Origin: Sphingomonas metalli
Lineage (GTDB): Bacteria; Pseudomonadota; Alphaproteobacteria; Sphingomonadales; Sphingomonadaceae
Assembly (NCBI RefSeq): GCF_014641735.1
Contig: NZ_BMIH01000003.1
Location: 1-64,000 of the forward strand
Reading direction: 5' to 3'
DNA length: 64,000 bases
Both the position numbers and the translations under genes were made by a program. Of the stretch, positions 40,326-49,967 are shown piece by piece (the first letter of the stretch is position 1; each line of letters begins with the position of its first letter). The notes under the pieces were generated by a model. The model was not told the DNA's origin and searched no databases. It worked only from the letters and a program-made list of their open reading frames with translations.

Positions 40326-42128
40326 ATGCCCCAATATACGCCCCCGGTCCGCGACACCCGCTTCGTGCTGGAGCATGTCGTCGGCCTCGACCGCCACGCC
40401 AACGTCGATGGCTTCGCCGCCGCGACGCCCGACACGGTCGATGCGGTGCTGGAGGAGGGCGGCCGCTTCGTCGCCGAGGTCCTCTTCCCGCTCAACCAGG
40501 TCGGTGACCAGCAGGGCTGCACCCGGCACGAGGATGGCTCGGTCACGACCCCGCCGGGCTTCAAGGAGGCCTATCGCCAGTTTGTCGAGTCGGGCTGGGG
40601 TACGCTGTCCGCGCCCGAGGCGTTCGGCGGCCAGGCGATGCCGCACGTCGTCTCGACCGCGTTCCAGGAATATATGATCTCCGCCAACATGGCCTTCGCC
40701 ATGTATCCCGGGCTGGCGCACGGCGCGATCGCGGCGCTGCTGGTCAAGGGCTCCGACGCGCAGAAGGCGAAGTATCTGCCGAAGATGGTGTCGGGCGAAT
40801 GGGGCGGCACCATGAACCTGACCGAGCCGCAGTGCGGCACCGATCTGGGCCTGATCCGCACCCGCGCCGAGCCGCAGGCGGACGGCAGCTACCGCATCAC
40901 CGGCACCAAGATCTTCATCTCGGCCGGCGAGCACGACCTGACCGACAACATCATCCACCTCGTCCTCGCCAAGACGCCGGGCGCGCCGGACAGTTCGAAG
41001 GGCATCTCGCTGTTCGTGGTGCCCAAGGTGATGGTGAACGACGACGGCTCGCTGGGCGCGCGCAATGCGGTGTCGTGCGGCTCGATCGAGCACAAGATGG
41101 GAATCCACGGCAACTCGACCTGCGTCATGAACTATGACGGGGCGACCGGCTGGCTGGTCGGCGAGGAGATGAAGGGCCTCGCCGCGATGTTCATCATGAT
41201 GAACGCCGCGCGCCTCGGAGTCGGACTGCAGGGCCTGGCGGTCGCCGAGACGGCCTATCAGAACGCCGTCCATTATGCCCGCGACCGTCGACAGGGCCGG
41301 GCGCTGACCGGCCCCGCCGAACCGGGCGAGAAGGCGGATACGCTGTTCGTCCATCCCGATGTCCGTCGCATGTTGATGGAGGCCAAGGCCTGGACCGAGG
41401 GGCTGCGCGCCCTGTGCCTGTGGGGCGCGCTCCAGGTGGATCTGGAGCATCGGGCCGGCACCGAGGACGAGCGGCAGATGGCCGCCGACCTGATCGGCCT
41501 GCTCACCCCGGTGATCAAGGGCGTCGGCACCGACAAGGGCTATGAGATCGCGACCACCGCGCAGCAGGTCTATGGCGGCCACGGCTACATCCAGGAATGG
41601 GGGATGGAGCAATATGTGCGCGATGCCCGCATCGCCCAGATCTACGAGGGCACCAACGGCGTCCAGGCGATGGATCTGGTCGGGCGCAAGCTCGCCCAGA
41701 ATGGCGGCCGCGCGGTGCAGGCGCTGTTCCGCATCGTCGGCGAGGAGGTGGCGGCGGCGAAGGGCGATCCTGCCACCGCCGACTTCGCCGACCGGCTCGG
41801 CAAGGCGCTGGGCGAGATGCAGGCCGCGACCATGTGGTTCATGGCCAACGGCATGCAGAACCCCAACCATGTCGGTGCCGGCGCCGTCAGCTACATGCAC
41901 CTGACCGGCCTCGTCGCGACCGGGCTGATGTGGCTGCGCATGGCCAGCGCCGCCGCGCGGCTGAAGGCGGCGGGCGAGGGCGACGCGGCGTTCCTCGACG
42001 CCAAGCTGGTCACCGCGCGCTTCTTCGCCGAACGCATCCTGCCCGATGCCGGCGCGCTGCGGCGGAAGATCGAAGGCGGGGCCGATTCGGTGATGGCGCT
42101 GCCGGAGGAGATGTTCCTGGCGGCGTGA
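40326..42128 (+). CDS. Long-chain-type acyl-CoA dehydrogenase with C-terminal extension
   Basis: A 600-aa acyl-CoA dehydrogenase of the AcdA/FadE-like class that carries an N-terminal extension domain and a C-terminal Acyl-CoA_dh_C domain. MPQYTPPVRDTRFVLEHVVGL is the common start. Active-site region WGGTMNLTEPQCGTDLGLIRTRA and the helix QVYGGHGYIQEWGMEQYVRDARIAQIYEGTNGVQAMDLVGRKL are conserved. Likely under control of the MerR regulator upstream. Precise acyl chain specificity unknown. Confidence 0.92.
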   Translation: MPQYTPPVRDTRFVLEHVVGLDRHANVDGFAAATPDTVDAVLEEGGRFVAEVLFPLNQVGDQQGCTRHEDGSVTTPPGFKEAYRQFVESGWGTLSAPEAFGGQAMPHVVSTAFQEYMISANMAFAMYPGLAHGAIAALLVKGSDAQKAKYLPKMVSGEWGGTMNLTEPQCGTDLGLIRTRAEPQADGSYRITGTKIFISAGEHDLTDNIIHLVLAKTPGAPDSSKGISLFVVPKVMVNDDGSLGARNAVSCGSIEHKMGIHGNSTCVMNYDGATGWLVGEEMKGLAAMFIMMNAARLGVGLQGLAVAETAYQNAVHYARDRRQGRALTGPAEPGEKADTLFVHPDVRRMLMEAKAWTEGLRALCLWGALQVDLEHRAGTEDERQMAADLIGLLTPVIKGVGTDKGYEIATTAQQVYGGHGYIQEWGMEQYVRDARIAQIYEGTNGVQAMDLVGRKLAQNGGRAVQALFRIVGEEVAAAKGDPATADFADRLGKALGEMQAATMWFMANGMQNPNHVGAGAVSYMHLTGLVATGLMWLRMASAAARLKAAGEGDAAFLDAKLVTARFFAERILPDAGALRRKIEGGADSVMALPEEMFLAA

Positions 42129-42135
42129 TCCTCGC

Positions 42136-42247
42136 GCCTCCCTCCGTTCGTGCTGAGCTTGTCGAAGCACTGCCTTCCGGAAACCGCGCGTCTGCGGCTG
42201 GAAGACAGAACAGCCCTTCGACAAGCTCAGGGCGATCGGAGGGAGGC
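42136..42247. repeat. REP-like palindrome with GCCTCCCTCCG arms
   Basis: GCCTCCCTCCG at 42136 and its inverse at 42237-42247 enclose CTGAGCTTGTCGAAGCAC-type arms (GTCGAAG ... CTTCGAC) also seen at 35022-35089. It sits just after the acyl-CoA dehydrogenase stop and may stop transcription from both sides. Confidence 0.7.
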
Positions 42248-42281
42248 GTGCTTTTACCAGTCTGATCCGCTCGGCCCAAAT

Positions 42282-42363
42282 CGTCGCCCCAGCGAAGGCT
42301 GGGGCCTTCCGCGGCCCTTGCAGCACGCCATAATCGGAAGATCCCAGCCTTCGCTGGGATGAC
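42282..42363. repeat. REP-like palindrome, CGTC-CCAGCGAAGGCTGG family
   Basis: CGTCGCCCCAGCGAAGGCTG followed by GGG and, in inverse form, CCCAGCCTTCGCTGGGATGA ending ACG. A second family of intergenic palindromes next to the one at 42136-42247. Confidence 0.7.
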
Positions 42364-42391
42364 GCCCGGTTTAGCTTGTACGGATTGCGGT

Positions 42392-43684
42392 CTATAAACG
42401 CGGTGCAGGCGTGGGCACCGCCGTCGCCACCGGCCCCGGCCCTCGCCGCACGCCGCCGAGCTCAGGCGGCCCCTTCATCACCGGCGTGATGATCGCGCTG
42501 GTCGGCGTGGGCGAGGGGCCCGGCAGCGGCTGCCGGCGCATGCAGCCGCCGGGCCGGGTGCGCGGAAACTGTGTGCAGTTCCACAAGGTCCGCTCCAGCC
42601 CCGCGGGCCGGTCGCGGAGATAGCTGAACGACATGGCGGCAAGCTGCGCCGCATCCGGCGCGCCGGTCGCCGGCACCGACTTAGCATCGGTCCAGCCCAG
42701 ATATTTGCACCACTCCCGCGCCCCGCACGCCTGCGCGGCCAGTTGCGGATAGGCGTCCGCCGACGTCCCCGCCGGCAGCACCACCTGGAAACTGTCGCCA
42801 TCTCCCGCCACCGGAGCGGTTCCCAGCAGCCCGGTCGCCTTGGCTAGCGCCTCCGCGCTCTCTGCCAGCGCCGAATCCGCCTCGACCAGCGCCGCACCCG
42901 TCCGGTGCGCGTCCGAAAACGCCGCGAGCTTGGCGATGACCGGCTCGTCCGCCGACACCGTCCGGCCGAAGGCGGGCGGGGTGCCCCACCAGCCCGACCA
43001 GCGGAAGAAGAGGTGGCTGCCGACCCGCGCGAGCTTGTCGAGGCTCGATTGCCAATAGGGCACCACCCAGTCGGTATGGTAGTGCGTCGCATAGCCCACC
43101 TTGCGGAACACCGTGCCCGCCAGCGCCGCCGCGGCCACCGCGCGGGCGCGGGTCCACATGGCGGGCGGCGGCGCCCAGCGGGTCATCGCGCCATCGCAGG
43201 TGAAGGTGAACTGGCAGCCGGTGCGCCGGTCCTGCCCCTCGAAGACGACGCCGCAGATCGTCTTGGGAAAGGCCGGGTGGCGGACGCGGTTGACCACGAC
43301 CTGCGCCACGGCGCGCTGGCCGGTCGGGTCATCGCCCGCCTCATACAGCACCGCCGCGGCGAGGCAGTCGGTCGCGCGCGCCAGCGCCTCGGGCGTGTCC
43401 TTCAGGCGAAAGGGGCGGGCGGCCGGGTTGGGGCCGTCGACGAACGGCACCTCCTCGTTGAAGCTGCGGGCCTCGTCTGGCGACAGGTCGACCAGTTCGA
43501 CCGGCTCGACTTCGGGCACCACGGTCGCCGGCACCACGCGCGCCGGCGGCAGCACGCGCCGGGCGCGGGCCACCGCGGGCGGCGGAGCGGTGACGACGAT
43601 CAGCATCGGCACCGCCACCGCCGCGATGGCGATGAGGATCAAAATCGCCCGGAGCAGGAAGCCGGGCCGCTGGGCGATGATCAC
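42392..43684 (-). CDS. SleB-type cell wall hydrolase
   Basis: A 430-aa protein with a membrane anchor ([23 protein letters not shown]), a Pro/Val-rich linker, then a Hydrolase_2/SleB domain: [43 protein letters not shown]...CQFTFTCDG. The catalytic Glu lies in LYEAG. It probably cleaves peptidoglycan glycans. A C-terminal low-complexity tail follows. Start GTG overlaps the cysK stop (GTGA). It is the last gene of the MFS-cysK-sleB unit. Confidence 0.88.
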   Translation of the reverse strand: MIIAQRPGFLLRAILILIAIAAVAVPMLIVVTAPPPAVARARRVLPPARVVPATVVPEVEPVELVDLSPDEARSFNEEVPFVDGPNPAARPFRLKDTPEALARATDCLAAAVLYEAGDDPTGQRAVAQVVVNRVRHPAFPKTICGVVFEGQDRRTGCQFTFTCDGAMTRWAPPPAMWTRARAVAAAALAGTVFRKVGYATHYHTDWVVPYWQSSLDKLARVGSHLFFRWSGWWGTPPAFGRTVSADEPVIAKLAAFSDAHRTGAALVEADSALAESAEALAKATGLLGTAPVAGDGDSFQVVLPAGTSADAYPQLAAQACGAREWCKYLGWTDAKSVPATGAPDAAQLAAMSFSYLRDRPAGLERTLWNCTQFPRTRPGGCMRRQPLPGPSPTPTSAIITPVMKGPPELGGVRRGPGPVATAVPTPAPRL

Positions 43685-44601
43685 TGTTCGGGCAGGAAGT
43701 CCGGCACCGAAAGATAGCGCTCGCCCGTATCGTAGTTGAAGCCGAGCACCCGCGCGCCGTCGGGCAGGTCGGGCAGCTTCTGGAGGATCGCCGCCAGTGT
43801 CGCGCCCGACGAGATGCCGACCAGCATGCCTTCCTCGCGCGCCGCGCGACGCGCCATGTCCTTGGCGACCGCGGCATCGACCTCGATCACCCCGTCGAGG
43901 GACTGGGTGTGGAGGTTCTTCGGCACGAAGCCGGCGCCAATCCCCTGGATCGGGTGCGGTCCCGGCTGGCCGCCGGAAATGACGGGAGAGGCGGCGGGCT
44001 CGACCGCGAAGACCTTCAGGTCCGGCCAGGTCTTCTTCAGCGTCTCGGCGACCCCGGTGATATGGCCGCCGGTGCCGACGCCGGTCACGATCACGTCGAT
44101 CGGCGTATCGCGGAAGTCCTCCAGGATCTCCTGCGCCGTGGTGCGGACATGCACGTCGATGTTGGCGGGATTCTCGAACTGCTGCGGCATCCACGCGCCG
44201 GGCGTCTGCTCGACCAGCTCCAGCGCCCGCTCGATCGCGCCCTTCATCCCCTTCTCGCGCGGAGTCAGGTCGAACGAGGCGCCATAGGCGAGCATCAGCC
44301 GCCGCCGTTCGAGCGACATGCTCTCGGGCATGACGAGGACCAGCTTGTAGCCCTTCACCGCGGCGACGAGCGCCAGGCCGATGCCGGTATTGCCGCTGGT
44401 CGGCTCGATGATCGTGCCGCCGGGCTGGAGCTCGCCCGATGCCTCCGCCGCCTCGACCATGGCGAGCGCGATGCGGTCCTTGATCGAGCCGCCGGGGTTC
44501 GACCGCTCGGACTTGATCCACACCTCCGAGCCGGGGAACAGCCGCTGGATGCGGATATGCGGCGTGCGGCCGATCGTCTCCAGGATGGTGTTGGCCTTCA
44601 T
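43681..44601 (-). CDS. cysK: Cysteine synthase A
   Basis: A 306-aa PLP enzyme making L-cysteine from O-acetylserine and sulfide. It has [19 protein letters not shown] (PLP Lys), [20 protein letters not shown], and [16 protein letters not shown] for phosphate binding. C-terminal [24 protein letters not shown] overlaps the stop of the MFS gene. No regulatory partner such as CysE is adjacent. Confidence 0.95.
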   Translation of the reverse strand: MKANTILETIGRTPHIRIQRLFPGSEVWIKSERSNPGGSIKDRIALAMVEAAEASGELQPGGTIIEPTSGNTGIGLALVAAVKGYKLVLVMPESMSLERRRLMLAYGASFDLTPREKGMKGAIERALELVEQTPGAWMPQQFENPANIDVHVRTTAQEILEDFRDTPIDVIVTGVGTGGHITGVAETLKKTWPDLKVFAVEPAASPVISGGQPGPHPIQGIGAGFVPKNLHTQSLDGVIEVDAAVAKDMARRAAREEGMLVGISSGATLAAILQKLPDLPDGARVLGFNYDTGERYLSVPDFLPEQ

Positions 44602-45965
44602 GGCTGCGCTACTCCGTGTTGCGGTTCGACGTTGAGGATCTCGGGCGGGTCAAAGGTTCGGGCGCGCTTCAGTTCCGGGAAGAGCCGCGACCATAAGAGG
44701 GTGATGGCGATCGCCGCGCAGCCTCCGAACACCACCGCGCCGACCGGGCCGAGCAGCGAGGCGGCAAGGCCGCTCTGCGCCTCGCCCAGTTCGTTGGACG
44801 CCGAGATGGTGAGCTGCGACACGGCCGACACCCGCCCGCGCATCGCGTCGGGCGTGTGCAGCTGGATCAGCGAGGTGCGGACATAGACCGACACCATGTC
44901 CGCGGCCCCCGCGAGGACCAGCGCGACGAGGCTGAGCAGGAAGGTTGGGTGGACGAAGAGCGGCGTGCCGCCTGGCAGGCGGATCGTCGCCGGCGCCAGC
45001 CCCGCCGCCGCCGTGATCGGCGTGGCGAGGCCGAAGGCAAGGATGCCGAGCGCGAAGACGATCACGGAGGCGAGCATCTTCGCGCCGACATTCGTCTTCA
45101 TCGGGCGGAACGAGAACCAGAGCGATGCCACCGCCGCGCCGATCCCCATGCCCGCCGCGAGAATGCCGAGGCCGGACGCCCCGACATGCAGGATGTCGCG
45201 CGCATAGATCGGCAGCAGGGCGGTCGCGCCGGCGAGCAGCACCACGAACAGGTCGAGCGTGATCGCCGCCAGCACCAGCCGGTTGGCGCGCACATAGCGG
45301 AAGCCGTCGAGGATGCGCTGCAGCGGATGCCGGTCGCTCTGGGCGGCCGGCTGGGGCACCTTGCCGATCAGGAACATCAGCCCCAGCGCCAGGATGAACA
45401 GCCCCGCCACCGTGCCATAGGCGATGTCGGGGTGGATGGCGTAGAGCAGCCCGCCCACGCTGGGACCCGCGATCGTCCCCGTCTGCCAGGCGAGCGTGCT
45501 GATCGCGATCGCGGTCGGCAGGCTCTCGCGCGGGACCAGATTGGGGGCGAGCGCGGAATAGGCCGGCCCCGAGAACGCGCGCGCGATACCGACGAACACC
45601 GCTGCGGCGAAGAGGAAGGGCAGGGTCAGCCGGTCCGCCCAGGTCAGCAGCCCGAGCATCAGCGCGTTGATGGTCAGGAGCAGCGTCGTCCCGCGCACGA
45701 TCCAGCGCCGGTCGACGCTGTCGGCGACCAGCCCGACGACCGGGGTCAGCAGGAACAGCGGCACGAACTGCACCAGCCCGATCATGCCGAGCAGGAACGC
45801 CGCCTCGTTGATCGGCATGGTCTGGCGCGCGATGCCATAGACCTGCCAGCCGATGATGATCCCCTGCGCCGACAGCGCCACCGTTCCGGCGAATCGCGAC
45901 AGCCAGTAGGCGCGGAAGTTGGCGATGCGTAGCGGATGGAGCGGCGGGTCTTCGGTCGGGCGCAT
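44598..45965 (-). CDS. MFS transporter (EntS/MFS_3-like)
   Basis: A 455-aa major facilitator with about 12 helices. It starts [31 protein letters not shown] and shows the MFS_3 pattern [32 protein letters not shown], similar to the enterobactin exporter EntS group. The loop [31 protein letters not shown] is a family hallmark. Substrate unknown. It heads the operon with cysK and the SleB-type hydrolase, and is divergent from pdhA. Confidence 0.9.
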   Translation of the reverse strand: MRPTEDPPLHPLRIANFRAYWLSRFAGTVALSAQGIIIGWQVYGIARQTMPINEAAFLLGMIGLVQFVPLFLLTPVVGLVADSVDRRWIVRGTTLLLTINALMLGLLTWADRLTLPFLFAAAVFVGIARAFSGPAYSALAPNLVPRESLPTAIAISTLAWQTGTIAGPSVGGLLYAIHPDIAYGTVAGLFILALGLMFLIGKVPQPAAQSDRHPLQRILDGFRYVRANRLVLAAITLDLFVVLLAGATALLPIYARDILHVGASGLGILAAGMGIGAAVASLWFSFRPMKTNVGAKMLASVIVFALGILAFGLATPITAAAGLAPATIRLPGGTPLFVHPTFLLSLVALVLAGAADMVSVYVRTSLIQLHTPDAMRGRVSAVSQLTISASNELGEAQSGLAASLLGPVGAVVFGGCAAIAITLLWSRLFPELKRARTFDPPEILNVEPQHGVAQP

Positions 45966-46091
45966 GTCGGCAGGCGGTGTAGGCGGGCACGCGGACAAAG
46001 GGCAACCTCTGCCGGGCGAGGCAATTGCTCTTGGCGGCAAAGGGAGACTATAGGCCCCCGCATTGCTGACGGACAAAACAAGGTTTCTCCT

Positions 46092-47132
46092 GTGGCCAGA
46101 GCTCCCCGCGCTTCCGAACCCCCCCTTCCCAACCGCGAGCGCCCCGGCGAGCCGCAGCCCTATGAGGCGACCAACGACGAGCTGCTGCAGTTCTACAAGG
46201 AGATGCTGCTCATCCGCCGCTTCGAGGAGAAGGCGGGCCAGCTCTACGGCCTCGGCCTGATCGGCGGCTTCTGCCACCTCTATATCGGTCAGGAAGCGGT
46301 CGCGGTCGGCCTCCAGTCGGCGCTCGACGGCGAGAAGGACTCGGTCATCACCGGCTATCGCGACCATGGCCACATGCTCGCCTATGGCATCGATCCGCAG
46401 GTCATCATGGCCGAGCTGACCGGTCGCGCCGCCGGCATCAGCCGCGGCAAGGGCGGCTCGATGCACATGTTCTCGACCGAGCATAAATTCTATGGCGGCC
46501 ACGGCATCGTCGGCGCGCAGGTGTCGCTCGGCGCCGGCCTCGCCTTCAAGCACAAGTACAGCGGCGACGGCGGCGTGTGCATGGCCTATTTCGGCGACGG
46601 CGCCGCGAACCAGGGCCAGGTCTACGAAGCCTTCAACATGGCCGAGCTGTGGAAGCTGCCGATCATCTTCGTGATCGAGAACAACCAGTACGCCATGGGC
46701 ACCAGCGTCAACCGCGCCTCGTCCGAGGATCAGCTCTATCGCCGCGGCGAGAGCTTCCGCATTCCCGGCATCCAGGTCGACGGCATGGACGTGCTCGCCT
46801 GCCGCGGCGCGGCCGAGACGGCGCTCGAATGGGTGCGCGCGGGCAAGGGGCCGGTCATCCTCGAGATGAAGACCTATCGCTATCGCGGCCACTCCATGTC
46901 CGACCCGGCCAAGTATCGCAGCCGCGAGGAGGTGCAGGCTGTGCGCGACAAGTCCGATCCGATCGAGCATGTGAAGCGCCTGCTGGAAGAGCGCGGCGTC
47001 AAGGAGGACGAGCTGAAGTCGCTGGAACAGGCGATCCGCAAGCAGGTCAATGCGGCCGCGGACTTCGCCGAACAGACCCCCGAGCCGGAACCGGCCGAAC
47101 TCTATACCGACGTGCTGGTGGAGCGTTACTGA
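46092..47132 (+). CDS. pdhA: Pyruvate dehydrogenase E1 component, alpha subunit
   Basis: A 346-aa subunit of the E1 (alpha2beta2) enzyme. ThDP motif [31 protein letters not shown], phosphorylation-loop-like [15 protein letters not shown]. Start is GTG ([15 protein letters not shown]), the first frame-consistent start after the intergenic region; upstream frame extension is shadow. It decarboxylates pyruvate together with PdhB, 1 bp downstream. Confidence 0.95.
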   Translation: MARAPRASEPPLPNRERPGEPQPYEATNDELLQFYKEMLLIRRFEEKAGQLYGLGLIGGFCHLYIGQEAVAVGLQSALDGEKDSVITGYRDHGHMLAYGIDPQVIMAELTGRAAGISRGKGGSMHMFSTEHKFYGGHGIVGAQVSLGAGLAFKHKYSGDGGVCMAYFGDGAANQGQVYEAFNMAELWKLPIIFVIENNQYAMGTSVNRASSEDQLYRRGESFRIPGIQVDGMDVLACRGAAETALEWVRAGKGPVILEMKTYRYRGHSMSDPAKYRSREEVQAVRDKSDPIEHVKRLLEERGVKEDELKSLEQAIRKQVNAAADFAEQTPEPEPAELYTDVLVERY

Positions 47133-47133
47133 G

Positions 47134-48573
47134 ATGGCGATCGAGATCAAGATGCCGGCCCTGTCCCCGACCATGGAGGAGGGCACGCTCGCCAAGTGGC
47201 TGGTGAAGGAAGGCGATACGGTCAAGTCTGGCGACATCATGGCCGAGATCGAGACCGACAAGGCGACGATGGAGTTCGAGGCGGTCGACGAGGGCACCGT
47301 CGCGAAGATCCTGGTCGCCGAGGGCACCGACAATGTGAAGGTCGGCACCGCGATCATGCTGCTGGCCGGCGAAGGCGAGGATGCCGCGACCGCCGCCGTG
47401 GGCGCGGGCGACGCAACCAAGGAAGACAGCGCGCAGGGCAACGCCGCTGCCGACGAGACCAAGCCGGCCGATACGGTCGAGGACTCCGCGCACCCGGCGC
47501 AGGAGAAGGTCGACACCGGCGCGCGCCAGCTGTTCGATGCGGCGAGCCACAAGGCCGAGGTCGCCGATCCGGAGGTGCCCGCGGGTACCGAGATGGTCCG
47601 CACCACGGTGCGTGAGGCGCTGCGCGACGCCATGGCCGAAGAGATGCGCGCCGACGACCGCGTGTTCGTGATGGGCGAGGAAGTCGCGCAATATCAGGGC
47701 GCGTACAAGGTGACGCAGGGCCTGCTCGACGAGTTCGGCGACCGCCGCGTCATCGATACGCCGATCACCGAATATGGCTTTGCCGGCATCGGCACCGGCG
47801 CGGCGATGGGCGGCCTCAAGCCGATCGTCGAGTTCATGACGTTCAACTTCGCCATGCAGGCGATCGACCACATCATCAACTCGGCCGCCAAGACCAACTA
47901 TATGTCGGGTGGCCAGATGCGCTGCCCGATCGTGTTCCGCGGCCCCAACGGCGCGGCCAGCCGCGTCGGCGCGCAGCACTCGCAGAATTATGGCCCCTGG
48001 TATGCCTCGGTTCCCGGCCTGATCGTCATCGCGCCCTATGATGCGGCCGACGCCAAGGGCCTGCTCAAGGCGGCGATCCGCTCGGAAGATCCGGTCGTGT
48101 TCCTCGAGAACGAGCTGATGTACGGCCGCAGCTTCGACGTGCCCAAGCTCGACGACTGGGTGCTCCCGATCGGCAAGGCCCGGATCATGCGCCCGGGCAA
48201 GGACGTGACGATCGTCTCCTACTCGATCGGCGTCGGCCTTGCGCTCGAAGCCGCCGAGACGCTGGCGGGCGAGGGGATCGATGCGGAGGTGATCGACCTG
48301 CGCACGCTGCGCCCGCTCGACAAGGAGACGGTGCTGAAGAGCCTCGCCAAGACCAACCGCCTCGTCGTCGCCGAGGAAGGCTGGCCGACCTGCTCGATCG
48401 CCTCGGAGATCATGGCGATCTGCATGGAGGAGGGGTTCGACGATCTCGACGCGCCGGTGCTGCGCGTCGCAAACGAGGACGTGCCGCTCCCCTATGCCGC
48501 CAATCTCGAAAAGCTCGCGCTGATCGACGCCGCGCGGATCGTCACCGCGGTGAAGAAGGTCTGCTACAAATAA
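47134..48573 (+). CDS. pdhB: Pyruvate dehydrogenase E1 beta subunit fused to a lipoyl domain
   Basis: A 479-aa protein. Residues 1-80 are a lipoyl domain, [20 protein letters not shown], with the lipoylated lysine Lys43 in [16 protein letters not shown]; an acidic linker follows; residues about 145-479 are the transketolase-type beta subunit ([73 protein letters not shown]). The fusion is known in alphaproteobacteria. It passes the acyl group to E2. One base separates its ATG from the PdhA stop. Confidence 0.95.
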   Translation: MAIEIKMPALSPTMEEGTLAKWLVKEGDTVKSGDIMAEIETDKATMEFEAVDEGTVAKILVAEGTDNVKVGTAIMLLAGEGEDAATAAVGAGDATKEDSAQGNAAADETKPADTVEDSAHPAQEKVDTGARQLFDAASHKAEVADPEVPAGTEMVRTTVREALRDAMAEEMRADDRVFVMGEEVAQYQGAYKVTQGLLDEFGDRRVIDTPITEYGFAGIGTGAAMGGLKPIVEFMTFNFAMQAIDHIINSAAKTNYMSGGQMRCPIVFRGPNGAASRVGAQHSQNYGPWYASVPGLIVIAPYDAADAKGLLKAAIRSEDPVVFLENELMYGRSFDVPKLDDWVLPIGKARIMRPGKDVTIVSYSIGVGLALEAAETLAGEGIDAEVIDLRTLRPLDKETVLKSLAKTNRLVVAEEGWPTCSIASEIMAICMEEGFDDLDAPVLRVANEDVPLPYAANLEKLALIDAARIVTAVKKVCYK

Positions 48574-48581
48574 GGGAAGGG

Positions 48582-48607
48582 AAGCGGCGTCCGACCGGGC
48601 GCCGCTT
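48582..48607 (+). terminator. Hairpin after pdhB
   Basis: AAGCGGCG and CGCCGCTT form an 8-bp stem with a 10-nt loop between the convergent pdhB and TadE-like genes. A poly-T tail is absent, so it may act in a Rho-assisted or bidirectional way. Confidence 0.5.
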
Positions 48608-48618
48608 CGCCCACCCCG

Positions 48619-49353
48619 TCAGGCGGTGTAGCGGTCGCAGGTCGAGCGCGTTACCGCCGAATCCGTCGGATTGTAGACCTGGGTGAAGTCGCGATTGTCG
48701 CGCACCAGCAGCGACGCGGAATAGTGGATGATCCGCGGTGCGACGAACAGGCTGCCGAAAAGCGGCTGGAAGCGATAGTTGATCTCGACGAACATGACGC
48801 TGCTGTTCTGCGGCGCCATGACCTTGAAGCCTGCGTCGCCCATGCCGGTCGTGGTCGTCGTGCCGGCATTAGCCTGGGTCGCGTCGGTGCCCGCGGCAGG
48901 CGGGGCGGTTCCATAGCTCGAATCGTAGCCGGTGCCGGATTTCATGCCGAAGCAGCGCTGCCAGTGGATCCGCTGGGTATAATCGGTGTCGTAGCTCTGC
49001 TTGGTATTTTCCAGACTCGACAGGATCACGCGGCCGTTCGCGCCGAGCGCCATCGTACCCGACGACAGGCGGATGCCGGTGAAGGTATCGTTGATGTCCG
49101 CCTCGCGCAGCTGGGTCACGCCGTTGCTGCCGGAGGCGCCGACGCGCGACGCGGTGTCGGCGAGGTTGAGCGCGAGCTGGCTGATCCGCAGGTTGGTGAT
49201 CGCAAGCCAGGCCAGCTCCGTCCCCCAGCCGCCGACGGTCAGGACCAGCGGCAGGGTAAAGGCGAATTCCATCAGCGCGGTGCCGCGGCGGTCGTGGCGC
49301 AGCCGCCGGCGCAGCGCGCGCAGCCCGGTGGCGATCCTCGCCCGCGCCGTCAC
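48619..49353 (-). CDS. TadE-like pilus assembly protein (1)
   Basis: A 244-aa pseudopilin-like protein with a basic N-terminus (RRRLRHDRRGTALMEFAFTLPLVLTVGGWGTELAWLAI): RRGTALMEFAFTLP is the TadE prepilin motif with Glu, followed by the membrane helix. The C-terminal region is extracellular (YRFQPLFGSLFVAPRIIHYSASLLVRD). The GTG start at 49353 overlaps the upstream stop (GTGA); GTG 49359 is an alternative. Third gene of the Tad unit. Confidence 0.85.
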   Translation of the reverse strand: MTARARIATGLRALRRRLRHDRRGTALMEFAFTLPLVLTVGGWGTELAWLAITNLRISQLALNLADTASRVGASGSNGVTQLREADINDTFTGIRLSSGTMALGANGRVILSSLENTKQSYDTDYTQRIHWQRCFGMKSGTGYDSSYGTAPPAAGTDATQANAGTTTTTGMGDAGFKVMAPQNSSVMFVEINYRFQPLFGSLFVAPRIIHYSASLLVRDNRDFTQVYNPTDSAVTRSTCDRYTA

Positions 49354-49967
49354 GGGCACACCCGGGTCGCGACCGCGCTGGTCTGGGTCGCATAGGGCTG
49401 GTTCTTCAGGATCGTCGTCGCCGTCGCGGTCGGCGTCTGGCTCCAGCCGATGATGCTGCCGATCGGCGAAAGGCGCGTGTAGCGGATCGTCATGGTGTAG
49501 ACGACGACGTCGTTGGCACCGCCCTGGCCCGTGAGGCCCGGGTCGAGATCGCGGCTGCGATTGCCATTCAGGTCGGTGAAGCAGTCGACCGTCGGATCGT
49601 AGACGCCGTTGTTGTTGATGTCCTCGTAGGGTTCGGGCGTGATATAGCCGTATTGCGCGTAGCTCTTGCGGCTCGATTGCCAGGTGGCGCCCTTCGCCAC
49701 CGACCAGACCTGGTTCATCACCTGCTGGTCGATCGTCGCGCCGGCGGTGGTCGTGCTGTTGTCCTGCAAGGAGCTGTCGCGCCCGGCCTTCTGCATCGCA
49801 CCGGTCAGCACCGCCTGCACATAGGCCTGGTAGGTGAGGTCGGAGAGGCCGAGGATCACCACCAGCATCACCGGCAGCACCACGGCGAAGTCGGCGATCG
49901 TCGCCCCGCGCCGGTCGACGAGGATCCGCGCGGCGCGCGACCGCATCCCATGGACCGGTCCCGACAT
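49350..49967 (-). CDS. TadE-like pilus assembly protein (2)
   Basis: A 205-aa pseudopilin-like protein, MSGPVHGMRSRAARILVDRRGATIADFAVVLPVMLVVILG. The motif RRGATIADFAVVLP replaces the usual Glu by Asp. The N-terminal helix anchors it; the rest is periplasmic with a DNNSTT... low-complexity region. The ATG overlaps the stop of the TadG gene (ATGA). Confidence 0.85.
   Translation of the reverse strand: MSGPVHGMRSRAARILVDRRGATIADFAVVLPVMLVVILGLSDLTYQAYVQAVLTGAMQKAGRDSSLQDNSTTTAGATIDQQVMNQVWSVAKGATWQSSRKSYAQYGYITPEPYEDINNNGVYDPTVDCFTDLNGNRSRDLDPGLTGQGGANDVVVYTMTIRYTRLSPIGSIIGWSQTPTATATTILKNQPYATQTSAVATRVCP

Noticed and set aside
45966..47633. Extension of the MFS frame upstream of 45965
   Set aside because: The frame stays open by chance across the divergent pdhA/pdhB genes; the transporter begins at MRPTEDPPL.
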